Of a stretch of DNA of 33,466 bases, positions 26,101-33,466 are shown one piece after another. Each line of letters opens with the position of its first letter. Positions within the stretch are counted from its first letter, which is position 1. The translations under genes were made by a program, and so were the position numbers. This DNA is from Pseudomonadota bacterium (lineage in GTDB: Bacteria > Desulfobacterota > Desulfobulbia > Desulfobulbales > SURF-16), in contig JAHILF010000104.1 in assembly GCA_018897105.1 (NCBI GenBank), positions 1 to 33,466 of the forward strand. The letters are read 5' to 3'. The notes under the pieces were generated by a model. It was not told where the DNA came from and searched no databases. It saw only the letters and a program-made list of their open reading frames with translations.

Positions 26101-26145
26101 GGTTAAGGCAAAGGGCTCATTTGTTCAGCACCTTTGCCTTTTTGA
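25985..26145 (+). ncRNA. Candidate 160-nt small RNA or attenuated leader of tig
   Basis: A good promoter (25950-25978) and an intrinsic terminator (26105-26145) delimit a transcript of about 160 nt with no convincing reading frame. The only ATG (25991) opens a 24-codon frame without a Shine-Dalgarno. The terminator ends about 60 bases before the tig ATG, and I see no second good promoter in between, so the unit may be a leader that controls tig by read-through. No known RNA family is recognised. Confidence 0.35.
26105..26145 (+). terminator. Intrinsic terminator upstream of tig
   Basis: A 10-bp stem AAGGCAAAGG (26105-26114) pairs with CCTTTGCCTT (26131-26140), with a 16-base loop and a following T run. 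It acts in the plus direction. Confidence 0.8.
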
Positions 26146-26205
26146 GTTTATTGGCCAATCGGAAACAAATAGATTTTTTTATATTTCAGAAAAGGAAGGT
26201 ACCAT

Positions 26206-27540
26206 ATGCAGGTTAGCGTGGAAGATGTAAGTCCTCTTACAAAAACACTGAAGATTGTTGTTCCGGAAGACGTGGTCGCCAGGAAAATTGAGGACGCATA
26301 TAAAAAATTAAAGGCGGAAGTATCGATCAAGGGCTTCAGAAAGGGCAAAGTGCCGAGAAAAGTGCTTGAAAAAGGATACGGCGAAAAGATTAAAATGGAA
26401 GTGGGAGAGAAATTAGTTCAGGATACCTATTTCGACGCCTTGGAAAAGATCGACTGTAAACCGGTTGTACATCCTGAGATCAAGAGCCACAAATTTGCCG
26501 ATGACGGTACCTTTGTTTATGAAGCCGAGATCGATGTGAAGCCCCAGTTCGAGCTTGGTCAGTATAAGGACATTGAAGTTGAAATGCCTGAAATCATCGT
26601 GACTGATGAGGCGGTTGCTGCGGAGATTGAGTCTCTGCGCAAGGAATTGGCGCCCCTGCGCAATGTTTATGACCGCGGGATTATTGCTGGTGACCTGGCG
26701 GTTGTCGATTTCCAGGGTTTTGATGAGAATGGAGAAGCAATAAAGCAGGTGAAGTCGGACAATTATTCGGTTGAAGTCGGCTCGGGTCGCAACGGCACGG
26801 ATTTTGAGAATGCCTGTCTTGGTCTGAAAAAAGGTGAGGAGGGAAGCCGGATCGTGGAATTTCCCTCGTCTTTCCCCAATCCCGTTCTTGCCGGGAAAAA
26901 AGTGGAGTTCCGCATCAATGTTAAGGAAGTAAAGGAGCGTGTCCTTGCCGATGTCAATGATGAATTTGCCCAGGATGTGGGAGAGGAATTCAAGAATCTT
27001 GACTCGTTGAAAGATCATCTCCGTAAAAAATTGGAGAAACAGCGAAACGATGCGCAGACCGGCGACCTGACAGACAAAGTCATGATGCAGATTCTGGAAA
27101 AGTATGATTTTGAAGTACCGAACAAGCTTGTTGCTTACGAGGTGAATGAGCAGATTAAGCAGTTGGAGGATCACCTGCAGAAACAGGGACTCACCCTTGA
27201 ATCAGCCGGTATGAACCAGGAAAAACTGGTGAATGATTATAAGGATGCCGCGGCAAAAAGAGTGCGCGGTGATTTTATTCTGAAGAAGATTGCCGAAATT
27301 GAAGAGATCAAACTCAGTGACGAAGATATCAACAAGGGGTTTGACAGGATTGCCACCCAGTATGGCATGCCGATTGACGAGGTGAAAAAATATTTCCGTA
27401 GCCGCAACGAACTGTTGCCTTTCATGAATGAACTCCTCAGTGAAAAAATCCTTGAGTTCTTACGCGCAAATGCCGTTGTAAAGAAAGTACCGGTTGCAGT
27501 GGGCGATAACGAATCAGAACAAGCAGGAGCCACCGAATGA
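26206..27540 (+). CDS. tig: Trigger factor, ribosome-associated chaperone/prolyl isomerase
   Basis: Trigger factor (444 residues) binds at the ribosome exit tunnel and protects nascent chains. The ribosome-docking loop is intact ([14 protein letters not shown]; Gly43-Phe-Arg-Lys46, the E. coli positions). The FKBP-type prolyl isomerase domain follows (about 150-245, [11 protein letters not shown]...), then the long helical C-terminal arms. A strong AGGAAGG lies before the ATG. Its TGA overlaps the clpP ATG (ATGA), so the two are translationally coupled; tig-clpP-clpX-lon is a classic quality-control order. A possible leader RNA with a terminator lies upstream. Confidence 0.96.
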   Translation: MQVSVEDVSPLTKTLKIVVPEDVVARKIEDAYKKLKAEVSIKGFRKGKVPRKVLEKGYGEKIKMEVGEKLVQDTYFDALEKIDCKPVVHPEIKSHKFADDGTFVYEAEIDVKPQFELGQYKDIEVEMPEIIVTDEAVAAEIESLRKELAPLRNVYDRGIIAGDLAVVDFQGFDENGEAIKQVKSDNYSVEVGSGRNGTDFENACLGLKKGEEGSRIVEFPSSFPNPVLAGKKVEFRINVKEVKERVLADVNDEFAQDVGEEFKNLDSLKDHLRKKLEKQRNDAQTGDLTDKVMMQILEKYDFEVPNKLVAYEVNEQIKQLEDHLQKQGLTLESAGMNQEKLVNDYKDAAAKRVRGDFILKKIAEIEEIKLSDEDINKGFDRIATQYGMPIDEVKKYFRSRNELLPFMNELLSEKILEFLRANAVVKKVPVAVGDNESEQAGATE

Positions 27541-28139
27541 ATTTGATCCCAGTAGTTGTTGAGCAAAGCCCGAGAGGTGAGCGGGCTTATGATATTTACT
27601 CCCGTCTCTTAAAGGAAAGAATTATTTTCCTAGGCGGGGCGGTGAATGATGATGTCGCCAATGTTATCATTGCCCAGTTGCTCTTTCTCGAAGCGGAAGA
27701 CCCTGACAAGGATATCACGTTTTATATCAACTCTCCGGGAGGCGTGGTTACTGCAGGACTGGCAATCTATGATACAATGCAGTATATTAAAAGTGATATT
27801 GCCACGCTTTGCATGGGGCAGGCGGCAAGTATGGGCGCTTTTCTCCTGGCGGCGGGAGCACCGGGAAAACGGTATGCCCTGCCGAACTCGAGGATTCTTA
27901 TTCATCAGCCCATGGGCGGTTATCAGGGACAGGCCTCGGATATCGACATTCATGCCCGTGAGATTCTGCGGATGCGGGAAGACCTGAACAGGCTTCTTGC
28001 TCAGCATACAGGTCAATCCCTTAAAAAAATCCGCACTGACACCGAAAGAGACTATTTCATGAGCGCTACGGAGGCCAAGGAATACGGTCTGATTGACAAG
28101 GTTCTGGACAAGCGGGAAAACGTTGACGAGGAGGTATAA
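27537..28139 (+). CDS. clpP: ATP-dependent Clp protease proteolytic subunit ClpP
   Basis: ClpP forms the 14-subunit barrel peptidase that degrades proteins unfolded by ClpX or ClpA. At 200 residues it is of normal length, and the catalytic triad is complete: Ser98 in GQAASMGAF, His123 in ILIHQPMGG and Asp172 in ERDYFMS. The start overlaps the tig stop codon by four bases, and clpX begins two bases after its stop, so the three are one translation-coupled unit. A short N-terminal segment ([20 protein letters not shown]) leads straight into the mature sequence, with little or no propeptide. Confidence 0.97.
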   Translation: MNLIPVVVEQSPRGERAYDIYSRLLKERIIFLGGAVNDDVANVIIAQLLFLEAEDPDKDITFYINSPGGVVTAGLAIYDTMQYIKSDIATLCMGQAASMGAFLLAAGAPGKRYALPNSRILIHQPMGGYQGQASDIDIHAREILRMREDLNRLLAQHTGQSLKKIRTDTERDYFMSATEAKEYGLIDKVLDKRENVDEEV

Positions 28140-28141
28140 TT

Positions 28142-29398
28142 ATGGGAGATGACCATAATGATATTGATGTGATCTGTTCCTTTTGCGGCAAAAGCCAGGA
28201 CGAGGTCAGAAAACTTATTGCCGGGCCGAATGTCTACATCTGTGATGAGTGCATAGATCTGTGCAATGAAATAGTCAGCGAAGACCGTCTCCATGATCTC
28301 GAGGAACAGGGTGACGGGGCTATATTGAAGCCCCGGGAAATCAAGGCCCATCTCGATCAGTACGTCATCGGGCAGGATCTGGCTAAACGTATCCTGTCGG
28401 TTGCCGTGCATAATCATTATAAACGCGTTGAGTCTAAATATACCAACAAAGAGGGTGATGTTGAGCTGCAGAAAAGCAACATCATCCTCATTGGTCCCAC
28501 CGGCAGCGGCAAGACGCTGCTGGCCCAGACCCTGGCCAAGATTCTCAATGTTCCCTTTGCCATTGCCGATGCAACTACATTGACGGAAGCCGGATATGTG
28601 GGAGAGGATGTGGAAAACATTCTGGTGAATCTTCTCCAGTCAGCAGACCATGACATTGAAAGGGCAAGCCGGGGCATTGTCTATATCGACGAGATAGACA
28701 AGATCGCCAGGAAATCCGACAGCGCCTCCATCACCAGGGATGTTTCTGGTGAAGGTGTCCAACAGGCCCTGCTGAAAATCATTGAGGGAACAGTGGCCAG
28801 TGTGCCGCCCAAAGGCGGCAGAAAGCATCCCCAGCAAGATTATGTAAGGATTGATACCTCAAATATCCTTTTTGTCTGCGGCGGCGCCTTTGTTGGCCTG
28901 GAAAAAGTCATTAAAAGAAGGACCGGTACGAAATCCATCGGTTTTGGCGCCAAAGTGGTGGGCAAAACCAACAAAAAGGTGGGAGAGATTCTGGCCTCCG
29001 TGCAGTCCGAAGATCTGCTCCAGTTCGGTCTGATTCCTGAGCTGGTCGGACGTCTGCCTGTTATAGCCACCATGGAAGAACTGGAGGAAGAGGATCTGGT
29101 CAGAATCCTGCGCGAACCGAAGAACGCCCTGACCAAACAGTACGAGAAGCTGTTTGAATTTGAAAATATCCGTTTGCGTTTCACCGAGGGAGCTCTTAAC
29201 GCCATTGCCAAAGAGGCAATGAAACGCAAATCCGGGGCAAGAGGGCTGCGTTCGGTCATAGAAAAAGCCATGCTGGATATCATGTTTGAACTTCCCTCCG
29301 AGTCCAATGTGAAAGAGTGCGTTATCAGCGAGCAGGTGATCCTTAACGGTGATTATCCCGTTGTTCTTTATGAGAATGAAACCAAAAAAAGCGCTTGA
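28142..29398 (+). CDS. clpX: Clp protease ATP-binding unfoldase ClpX
   Basis: ClpX (418 residues) recognises, unfolds and feeds proteins to ClpP. The N-terminal zinc-binding domain has Cys12, Cys15, Cys34 and Cys37 (CSFC...CDEC). The AAA+ core has Walker A GPTGSGKT (118-125), pore loop GYVG (151-154), Walker B YIDEID (181-186) and the sensor-2 segment KSGARGLRS. The IGF loop that docks on ClpP is present (Ile266-Gly-Phe268). It starts two bases after clpP. A 14-bp inverted repeat lies 40 bases after the stop, and lon follows after a 373-base gap. Confidence 0.97.
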   Translation: MGDDHNDIDVICSFCGKSQDEVRKLIAGPNVYICDECIDLCNEIVSEDRLHDLEEQGDGAILKPREIKAHLDQYVIGQDLAKRILSVAVHNHYKRVESKYTNKEGDVELQKSNIILIGPTGSGKTLLAQTLAKILNVPFAIADATTLTEAGYVGEDVENILVNLLQSADHDIERASRGIVYIDEIDKIARKSDSASITRDVSGEGVQQALLKIIEGTVASVPPKGGRKHPQQDYVRIDTSNILFVCGGAFVGLEKVIKRRTGTKSIGFGAKVVGKTNKKVGEILASVQSEDLLQFGLIPELVGRLPVIATMEELEEEDLVRILREPKNALTKQYEKLFEFENIRLRFTEGALNAIAKEAMKRKSGARGLRSVIEKAMLDIMFELPSESNVKECVISEQVILNGDYPVVLYENETKKSA

Positions 29399-29771
29399 GA
29401 ATGTGTAGCAGATTGTTGAAAAATATTAAGAAAACCCAAAGGGCATAAACTCCGCTGTACCAAAGTTTATGCCCTTTCAGTAAAAAATGAGGCGACTCGC
29501 AGCAAAGCTCAGACACCGGCTGTGAAGCCGACCTGAGGGCAATTGTCTGCAACAAGCTAAAAGTTCAGGTCACATGAGTCACTGAGTATTTTACGCCGAA
29601 TTTTGACAATGTATCAGCAGCAGTAGTTTTCAACACTTATCAGAGGCGGTCAGGGGCAGAGACGCCCTAGTGAACGCCTGCATCAGCATGCAAGCCGTTA
29701 CGGCTTGTCAGAATTTGTCGTTCGTCAACCCGTATTTTTAATTCCTTAACCTTAAAAATAGAATTGCCTTT
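29399..29771. other. clpX-lon intergenic region
   Basis: No gene is seen in these 373 bases. They hold the inverted repeat described at 29438-29477, a second hairpin CAAGCCG/CGGCTTG (29691-29707, loop of three), and a TTGACA (29603-29608) without a good -10 box. The start of lon lacks an obvious Shine-Dalgarno (only AT-rich sequence precedes the ATG). A heat-shock promoter could be expected for lon, but no convincing match was found. Confidence 0.45.
29438..29477 (+). terminator. Probable terminator hairpin after clpX
   Basis: A perfect 14-bp inverted repeat (AAAGGGCATAAACT, 29438-29451, with 29464-29477) encloses a 12-base loop. The T run after it is short (three T, then CAG), so termination may be incomplete and lon could partly share the clpX message. 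Confidence 0.6.
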
Positions 29772-32186
29772 ATGTCAGATACCGAAACAAATATTTATCC
29801 AATGATGCCTTTGAGGGATATCGTTTTATTCCCCTTTATGGTGGCACCTCTGGTTGTGGGGCGGAGCAAGTCCATTAAGGCCCTTGAACAGGCTATGTCC
29901 AATCGTACGAGCATTTTTCTGAGCACGCAGAAGGATGCCTCCGTTGACGACCCTGACGAAAACGGCGTCCACATGATAGGTACGGTTGCTTCGGTTTTGC
30001 AGCTGTTAAGGTTGCCGGACGGAACGATCAAAGCCCTTGTCGAAGGAAAGCAGCGTGGCAGAATCGTTTCCTTCCTGCCGGACCATGATTATTTCACTGT
30101 TGAAGTTGAAGAATTTCTTGAAACAAAGCAGCCTGATAATCTCACGGTGGCTTACATTCGGGAGATTTTATCTTCCTTCAGGCAATATGCCAAACATAAC
30201 AAGAAGATACCGAATGAGGTAATCAAGTCACTGGCAAAAATTGAAAATCCTGTAAAGTTCATTGATTTTCTGGCCGGACACTTACCTGTGGGCACGGAGG
30301 AGAAACAGCAAATCTTAAGCACTATTGCCCTCCTGGAAAGGATGGAGCTTGTACTTAGTCTCATCCACAAAGAGAGTGAGATTGCTTCCCTGGAGGAAAA
30401 GATCCGCGACCAGGTGAAAAAGAAGATGGAAAAAACCCAGAAGGATTATTATCTGGCTGAGCAGATGCGGATTATCCAGAAGGAGATGGCTGGCGGCAAG
30501 GATGATGTTAGTTCCGAACTGACGGAGCTTGAACAGCAGATCGAAAAGAAGAAGATGACCAAGGCCGCCAAGGATAAGGCAAGGCAGGAGTTTAAAAAAC
30601 TGAAGATGATGCCTCCCATGTCTGCAGAGGCAACTGTTGTCCGCAACTATATTGATACCATTCTCAGCCTGCCATGGCTTGAGAAAACCCGAGCGAAGAT
30701 TGATATCAATAAGGCGGAGAAGATTCTCAATGAGGATCATTTCGGGCTGGGCAAACCAAAGGAACGCATTCTGGAATACCTGGCCGTGCAGGTGCAGGTC
30801 AAGAAAATCAAAGGGCCGATCCTCTGCCTGGTCGGTCCCCCCGGCGTGGGAAAAACATCTTTAAGCAAGTCGGTTGCCAGGGCCATGGGTAGGGAGTTTG
30901 TCCGGATTTCATTGGGCGGTGTCAGGGATGAGGCGGAGATCAGGGGACACCGAAGAACCTACATCGGTGCTTTGCCCGGCAAGATCATCCATTCCTTGCA
31001 GAAGATCAAGGTGAATAATCCTGTTTTTTGTCTTGATGAGATCGATAAGATGAGCATGGATTTCCGGGGAGATCCATCTTCCGCTCTGCTTGAGGTACTT
31101 GATCCGGAGCAGAATAATACCTTCAACGATCATTATCTTGATCTTGATTATGATCTCTCCGATGTTTTTTTCATTACCACTGCCAACAACCTCCATTCAA
31201 TACCTGCGCCCCTGCAGGACAGGATGGAGGTAATCAAGCTCGATGGTTATACGGAAGAGGATAAACTGCAGATCGCCAAAGGCTATCTGATCCCGAAACA
31301 GCTTAGAGAAAACGGCTACGGCGAAAAGGACATAACTTTTAACGACAACTCCATAATGGAGATTGTTCAGCGGTATACCAGAGAGGCCGGGGTAAGAAAT
31401 CTGGAGCGAAGCATTGCCAGCATCTGCCGGAAAATTGCCCGGGATCGCCTGATTGTCAAAAAGAAAAAGAATTATCATATCACTGCCCAGTCAATCGGCA
31501 AGTACCTCGGTGTTGCCAGATACCGATATGGCCAGGCGGAAGAACAAGATGAGGTCGGTCTTTCCATCGGTCTCGCCTGGACGGAAGTCGGCGGTGAGTT
31601 ACTGCAGATTGAAACTGCTCTGATGCCAGGCAGCGGCAAACTGACCATCACCGGCAAGCTGGGTGACGTGATGCAGGAGTCTGCCCAGGCCGCACTTACT
31701 TATGTGCGGACAAGGGCTGATCGTCTCGGCTTAAGCTCTGATTTTTATCAGAAACTTGATATCCACGTTCATGTTCCTGAAGGGGCAATACCTAAGGACG
31801 GACCATCAGCCGGTATCACCATGGCAACTTCCATAGTTTCGGCACTGCTGAAAAAACCCGTACGGAAAGATATTGCCATGACCGGTGAAATAACCCTGCG
31901 AGGCAGTGTACTGCCCATCGGGGGATTGACGGAAAAACTGCTCGCCGCCAAACGCGGCAATATTAAACGTGTGCTGATTCCCAAGTTGAATGAGAGAAAT
32001 CTCAAGGAAATCCCGCCAAAAATTCTGAAAAGCCTCACCATTGAACTTGTCGATCATATGGACAAGGTTCTTGAAAAGGCCATCGTTGTCAAAGAAGGTG
32101 AAACGCTCTTTAAAGCAGAAGCGCCTGACGGTTTCTGTCCGAAATTGCCTCCGATTGAAACGGGGAACAATGTGACTCCCCATTAA
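29772..32186 (+). CDS. lon: ATP-dependent protease Lon
   Basis: Lon (804 residues) is a soluble AAA+ protease that removes misfolded and regulatory proteins. The N-terminal substrate domain begins with [21 protein letters not shown] coiled coil (about 200-275) precedes the AAA+ core with Walker A GPPGVGKT (355-362) and Walker B FCLDEID (419-425). The protease domain carries the Ser-Lys dyad: Ser679 in PKDGPSAG and Lys722 in [10 protein letters not shown], with the same numbers as E. coli Lon. The gene follows tig-clpP-clpX as in many bacteria but is separated by a hairpin-containing gap, so it can have its own regulation. No good ribosome binding site is visible. Confidence 0.97.
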   Translation: MSDTETNIYPMMPLRDIVLFPFMVAPLVVGRSKSIKALEQAMSNRTSIFLSTQKDASVDDPDENGVHMIGTVASVLQLLRLPDGTIKALVEGKQRGRIVSFLPDHDYFTVEVEEFLETKQPDNLTVAYIREILSSFRQYAKHNKKIPNEVIKSLAKIENPVKFIDFLAGHLPVGTEEKQQILSTIALLERMELVLSLIHKESEIASLEEKIRDQVKKKMEKTQKDYYLAEQMRIIQKEMAGGKDDVSSELTELEQQIEKKKMTKAAKDKARQEFKKLKMMPPMSAEATVVRNYIDTILSLPWLEKTRAKIDINKAEKILNEDHFGLGKPKERILEYLAVQVQVKKIKGPILCLVGPPGVGKTSLSKSVARAMGREFVRISLGGVRDEAEIRGHRRTYIGALPGKIIHSLQKIKVNNPVFCLDEIDKMSMDFRGDPSSALLEVLDPEQNNTFNDHYLDLDYDLSDVFFITTANNLHSIPAPLQDRMEVIKLDGYTEEDKLQIAKGYLIPKQLRENGYGEKDITFNDNSIMEIVQRYTREAGVRNLERSIASICRKIARDRLIVKKKKNYHITAQSIGKYLGVARYRYGQAEEQDEVGLSIGLAWTEVGGELLQIETALMPGSGKLTITGKLGDVMQESAQAALTYVRTRADRLGLSSDFYQKLDIHVHVPEGAIPKDGPSAGITMATSIVSALLKKPVRKDIAMTGEITLRGSVLPIGGLTEKLLAAKRGNIKRVLIPKLNERNLKEIPPKILKSLTIELVDHMDKVLEKAIVVKEGETLFKAEAPDGFCPKLPPIETGNNVTPH

Positions 32187-32262
32187 TCTCTTTTGGTTAT
32201 TTTGGCGGAGTTATCCGCTGAACTTTTCCCGCTGTTTTTTTGGAGTTACACTTTGTTTTTTC

Positions 32263-32290
32263 TTGACTATATAGGGTGTTATTGTTAAAT
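32263..32290 (+). promoter_or_regulatory. Promoter of the tRNA-Val/tRNA-Asp unit
   Basis: TTGACT (32263-32268) and TTAAAT (32285-32290) are 16 bases apart. Predicted initiation near 32297 lies about ten bases before the first tRNA. Confidence 0.6.
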
Positions 32291-32307
32291 ACACGCATCA
32301 TTTGCTT

Positions 32308-32383
32308 GGGCGGTTAGCTCAGCTGGGAGAGCATCGGCCTTACAAGCCGAGGGTCACAGGTTCGATCCCTGTACCGCCCACCA
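32308..32383 (+). tRNA. tRNA-Val (anticodon UAC)
   Basis: Acceptor stem GGGCGGT pairs with ACCGCCC (32373-32379), and CCA is encoded. The anticodon loop CTTACAA gives TAC. D-arm (TAGCTCAGCTGGGAGAGCA) and T-arm (ACAGGTTCGATCCCTGT) are standard. Confidence 0.97.
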
Positions 32384-32390
32384 GATTTAT

Positions 32391-32467
32391 GGGGTCGTAG
32401 TTCAGTTGGTTAGAACGCCTGCCTGTCACGCAGGAGGTCGCCGGTTCGAGTCCGGTCGGCCCCGCCA
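32391..32467 (+). tRNA. tRNA-Asp (anticodon GUC)
   Basis: Acceptor stem GGGGTCG (32391-32397) pairs with CGGCCCC (32457-32463), discriminator G, and CCA is encoded. The anticodon loop CTGTCAC gives GTC. It lies seven bases after tRNA-Val, so both come from one transcript. Confidence 0.97.
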
Positions 32468-32475
32468 GAAATAAC

Positions 32476-32511
32476 AAGGGATTGCGTTGAAAAACGTAAT
32501 CCCTTTTTTTT
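32476..32511 (+). terminator. Intrinsic terminator of the tRNA unit
   Basis: The stem AAGGGATTGCGTT (32476-32488) pairs with AACGTAATCCCTT (32492-32504) with one mismatch and a tight loop, followed by eight T. It ends the tRNA-Val/tRNA-Asp message. Confidence 0.88.
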
Positions 32512-33316
32512 GTTTGCCCGGCATGATGGGCAAAACCAGCCTGCGTTAAGCAGGCGTCACCCCGACCAGGGGGAAGACAATCCGAATCGCAGGTAAGCGA
32601 AGACTCCGAGAGTGTTGCCGGCAACGGCAGGGTCTGCAGGAAGCGATAGGAAGTGAACGGTACATAGCGCAAGCGAACCTGATTCGGCGGTGCGGGCGGG
32701 TAACCGTGCAAAATAGGGTGAAGCCCTATACCTGGTCAGCCCCGCAAGGTGATTAAGGATGGGATTGTTCACAGGGAGTACGCCTTAACCGGGGAAGCCT
32801 GATATCGTTCCCGTAAGACCTGAAGCAGGCAGGGATAGGGAAGTTCAAGGGGCAACCCGAGACTGACCGAAGCCATGTGAGGTGGCAGAAGATTCCGTAG
32901 TAGTGTTGAAATTCCGGCCTGTGAAGCCTGGTAACAGAGTGGAGGGGAAAACCGGATTGACTGACCCGGCGGCCCAGTCCGCGGGGAGCTGGTGCGAGCC
33001 AAAAGCCGTATCAGTTGCGAAGGGATGAAGTTTATTTGAGGTTCTTTGCAACGTATCAGAACGAGTGATCCGAACACAAATCGTTTGACGAAACGAGGCA
33101 CTCTTTCGGCGGTGGGGTGTGAAAAGCCGTCTCACGATTTTGGCCGTTCATCGGAGCAGCGGAAGTCTCCGGACCGTACATTGCCGAAGGGATAGAAGGC
33201 GGTTTGGGATCTGTGAAGGCCAGGAGAACACGAGGGAAGACAGGAAGGGAAGAATGCAGGACAAGGGAATGCTCAAGGTTTGGTACAGTCTGTATGACAG
33301 AATGCTGAGTAAGGGG
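32512..33316 (+). mobile_element. Group II intron, 5' portion, truncated by an IS
   Basis: From about 32512 the sequence has the conserved run of a bacterial group II intron domain I: CAGGTAAGCGAAGACTCCGA, GCCGGCAACGGCAGGGTCTG, CTGGTCAGCCCCGCAAGGTG, GACCGAAGCCATGTGAGGTG and GTAGTAGTGTTGAAATTCCG occur in the expected order. The inferred 5' end is GTTTGCCCGGCATG (32512), close to the intron consensus GTGYG but with T at the third place, directly after the T run of the tRNA terminator. The intron continues into the beginning of its reverse-transcriptase gene and is cut there by the IS4-type element. Splicing and mobility from this piece are not possible unless the 3' part lies beyond the IS. The family call rests on remembered consensus. 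Confidence 0.8.
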
Positions 33317-33322
33317 TCTTAG
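33254..33322 (+). pseudogene. Group II intron reverse transcriptase/maturase, N-terminal stub
   Basis: ATG 33254 follows AGGAAGGGA (33242-33250). Its 22 codons read MQDKGMLKVWYSLYDRML, which matches the opening of intron-encoded LtrA-type proteins, before the frame runs into foreign sequence and stops at TAG 33320-33322. The gene is interrupted by the IS4-family insertion. Confidence 0.75.
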
Positions 33323-33466
33323 CTCCAATACTGTTCACTTAAGTTAAATTATGTGGTATCCTGTTGTCAAACTCAAGCAGGAGGACCGCATATGGCACGC
33401 ACTGTAGCAGAACTTCCAAGTGGCACCCGCATCACGGATTATATTAGTCTTGGCGTAGTTACTAAA
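33317..33466 (+). mobile_element. IS4-family insertion sequence, left end (continues past the window)
   Basis: The element begins near 33312-33320, where the intron frame breaks. The start of the terminal repeat is probably around TTAGCTCCAATACTGTTCAC. The exact boundary and target duplication need the right end, which lies outside. Confidence 0.65.
33392..33466 (+). CDS. IS4-family transposase, N-terminal 25 residues
   Basis: ATG 33392 is preceded by GCAGGAGGA. The product begins MARTVAELPSGTRITDYISL and continues GVVTK to the last base of the window. This matches the start of IS4-family transposases of the kind MARTV-LP-G-R-TD-ISLGV. The DDE residues lie beyond the window. It points away from the tRNA genes. 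Confidence 0.78.
   Translation, partial: MARTVAELPSGTRITDYISLGVVTK

Larger units (their letters stand above)
24969..26205. other. 1.2-kb gene-poor region between tRNA-Leu and tig
   Basis: No recognisable gene fills this stretch. It holds a weak small reading frame (25208-25381), an inverted-repeat-bounded segment (25539-25826), a perfect 8-bp hairpin (CATAGGAC/GTCCTATG, 25836-25858), a sigma-70-like promoter (25950-25978) and an intrinsic terminator (26105-26145). Its base composition is more AT-rich than the flanking genes. Confidence 0.6.

Noticed and set aside
25985-26145. 6S RNA or signal recognition particle RNA
   Set aside because: Size is close to 6S, but the ends are not complementary enough and no conserved SRP or 6S signature was seen.
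26413-27174. 253-codon minus-strand frame inside tig
   Set aside because: Shadow of the trigger factor gene with no domain signal.
32340-32711. 123-codon minus-strand frame across tRNA-Val and tRNA-Asp
   Set aside because: It is antisense to two tRNAs and the intron RNA; its sequence is the typical spurious tRNA-antisense product.
32769-33135. Minus-strand frames of about 100 codons opposite intron domain I
   Set aside because: They lie opposite conserved structured intron RNA and have no ribosome sites or recognisable domains.

Overview
The window (33,466 bases, moderate G+C) is a chromosomal piece from a Gram-negative bacterium, most likely a sulfate-reducer-type deltaproteobacterium (Desulfobacterota, perhaps near Desulfobulbales). 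The Gram-negative call rests on BamA, LolC/LolD, SurA and a lipobox lipoprotein. The lineage call is an inference from the gene orders lysS-lolC-lolD-bamA-mfd-surA-HTH-recO and tig-clpP-clpX-lon, together with a stand-alone core-MetE-type protein. It was not tested by any search.

Layout. 1-289: C-terminal end of an IS701/IS4-type transposase. 745-3066 (+): a periplasmic family-3 solute-binding protein and a HAMP-less chemoreceptor, probably a sensing pair. 3179-7736 (-): a polysaccharide module, namely a large membrane protein joining a degenerate GH18-like domain, a CE4 deacetylase and a GT2 synthase in one chain, followed by a GH26-like lipoprotein. 8133-10421 (-): small and large subunits of a sodium/solute symporter of the acetate-permease-like VC_2705 type. 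10808-23425 (-): a long gene run for envelope biogenesis and genome maintenance (lysS, lolC, lolD, bamA, mfd, surA, a RodZ-like HTH protein, recO). 23567-24661 (-): a core-MetE-like methyltransferase.

24883-24968 (+) is tRNA-Leu(UAG), followed by about 1.2 kb without a convincing gene. This gap holds an imperfect inverted repeat (about 28 bases) bounding a possible MITE, and a promoter-to-terminator unit of about 160 nt just upstream of tig that looks like a small RNA or an attenuated leader. 26206-32186 (+) is the protein quality-control block tig, clpP, clpX, lon. 32308-32467 holds tRNA-Val(UAC) and tRNA-Asp(GUC), with a promoter in front and an intrinsic terminator behind. Directly after that terminator lies the 5' part of a group II intron. 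It is cut within the first codons of its reverse-transcriptase gene by an IS4-family element that runs off the window.

The best candidates for something less described are the single-chain hydrolase-like/deacetylase/synthase with its lipoprotein hydrolase, the transcription unit in front of tig, the terminator abutting the mfd start codon, and the IS-in-intron nest behind the tRNA terminator. All motif and repeat statements were read by eye. No alignment or database search was run.
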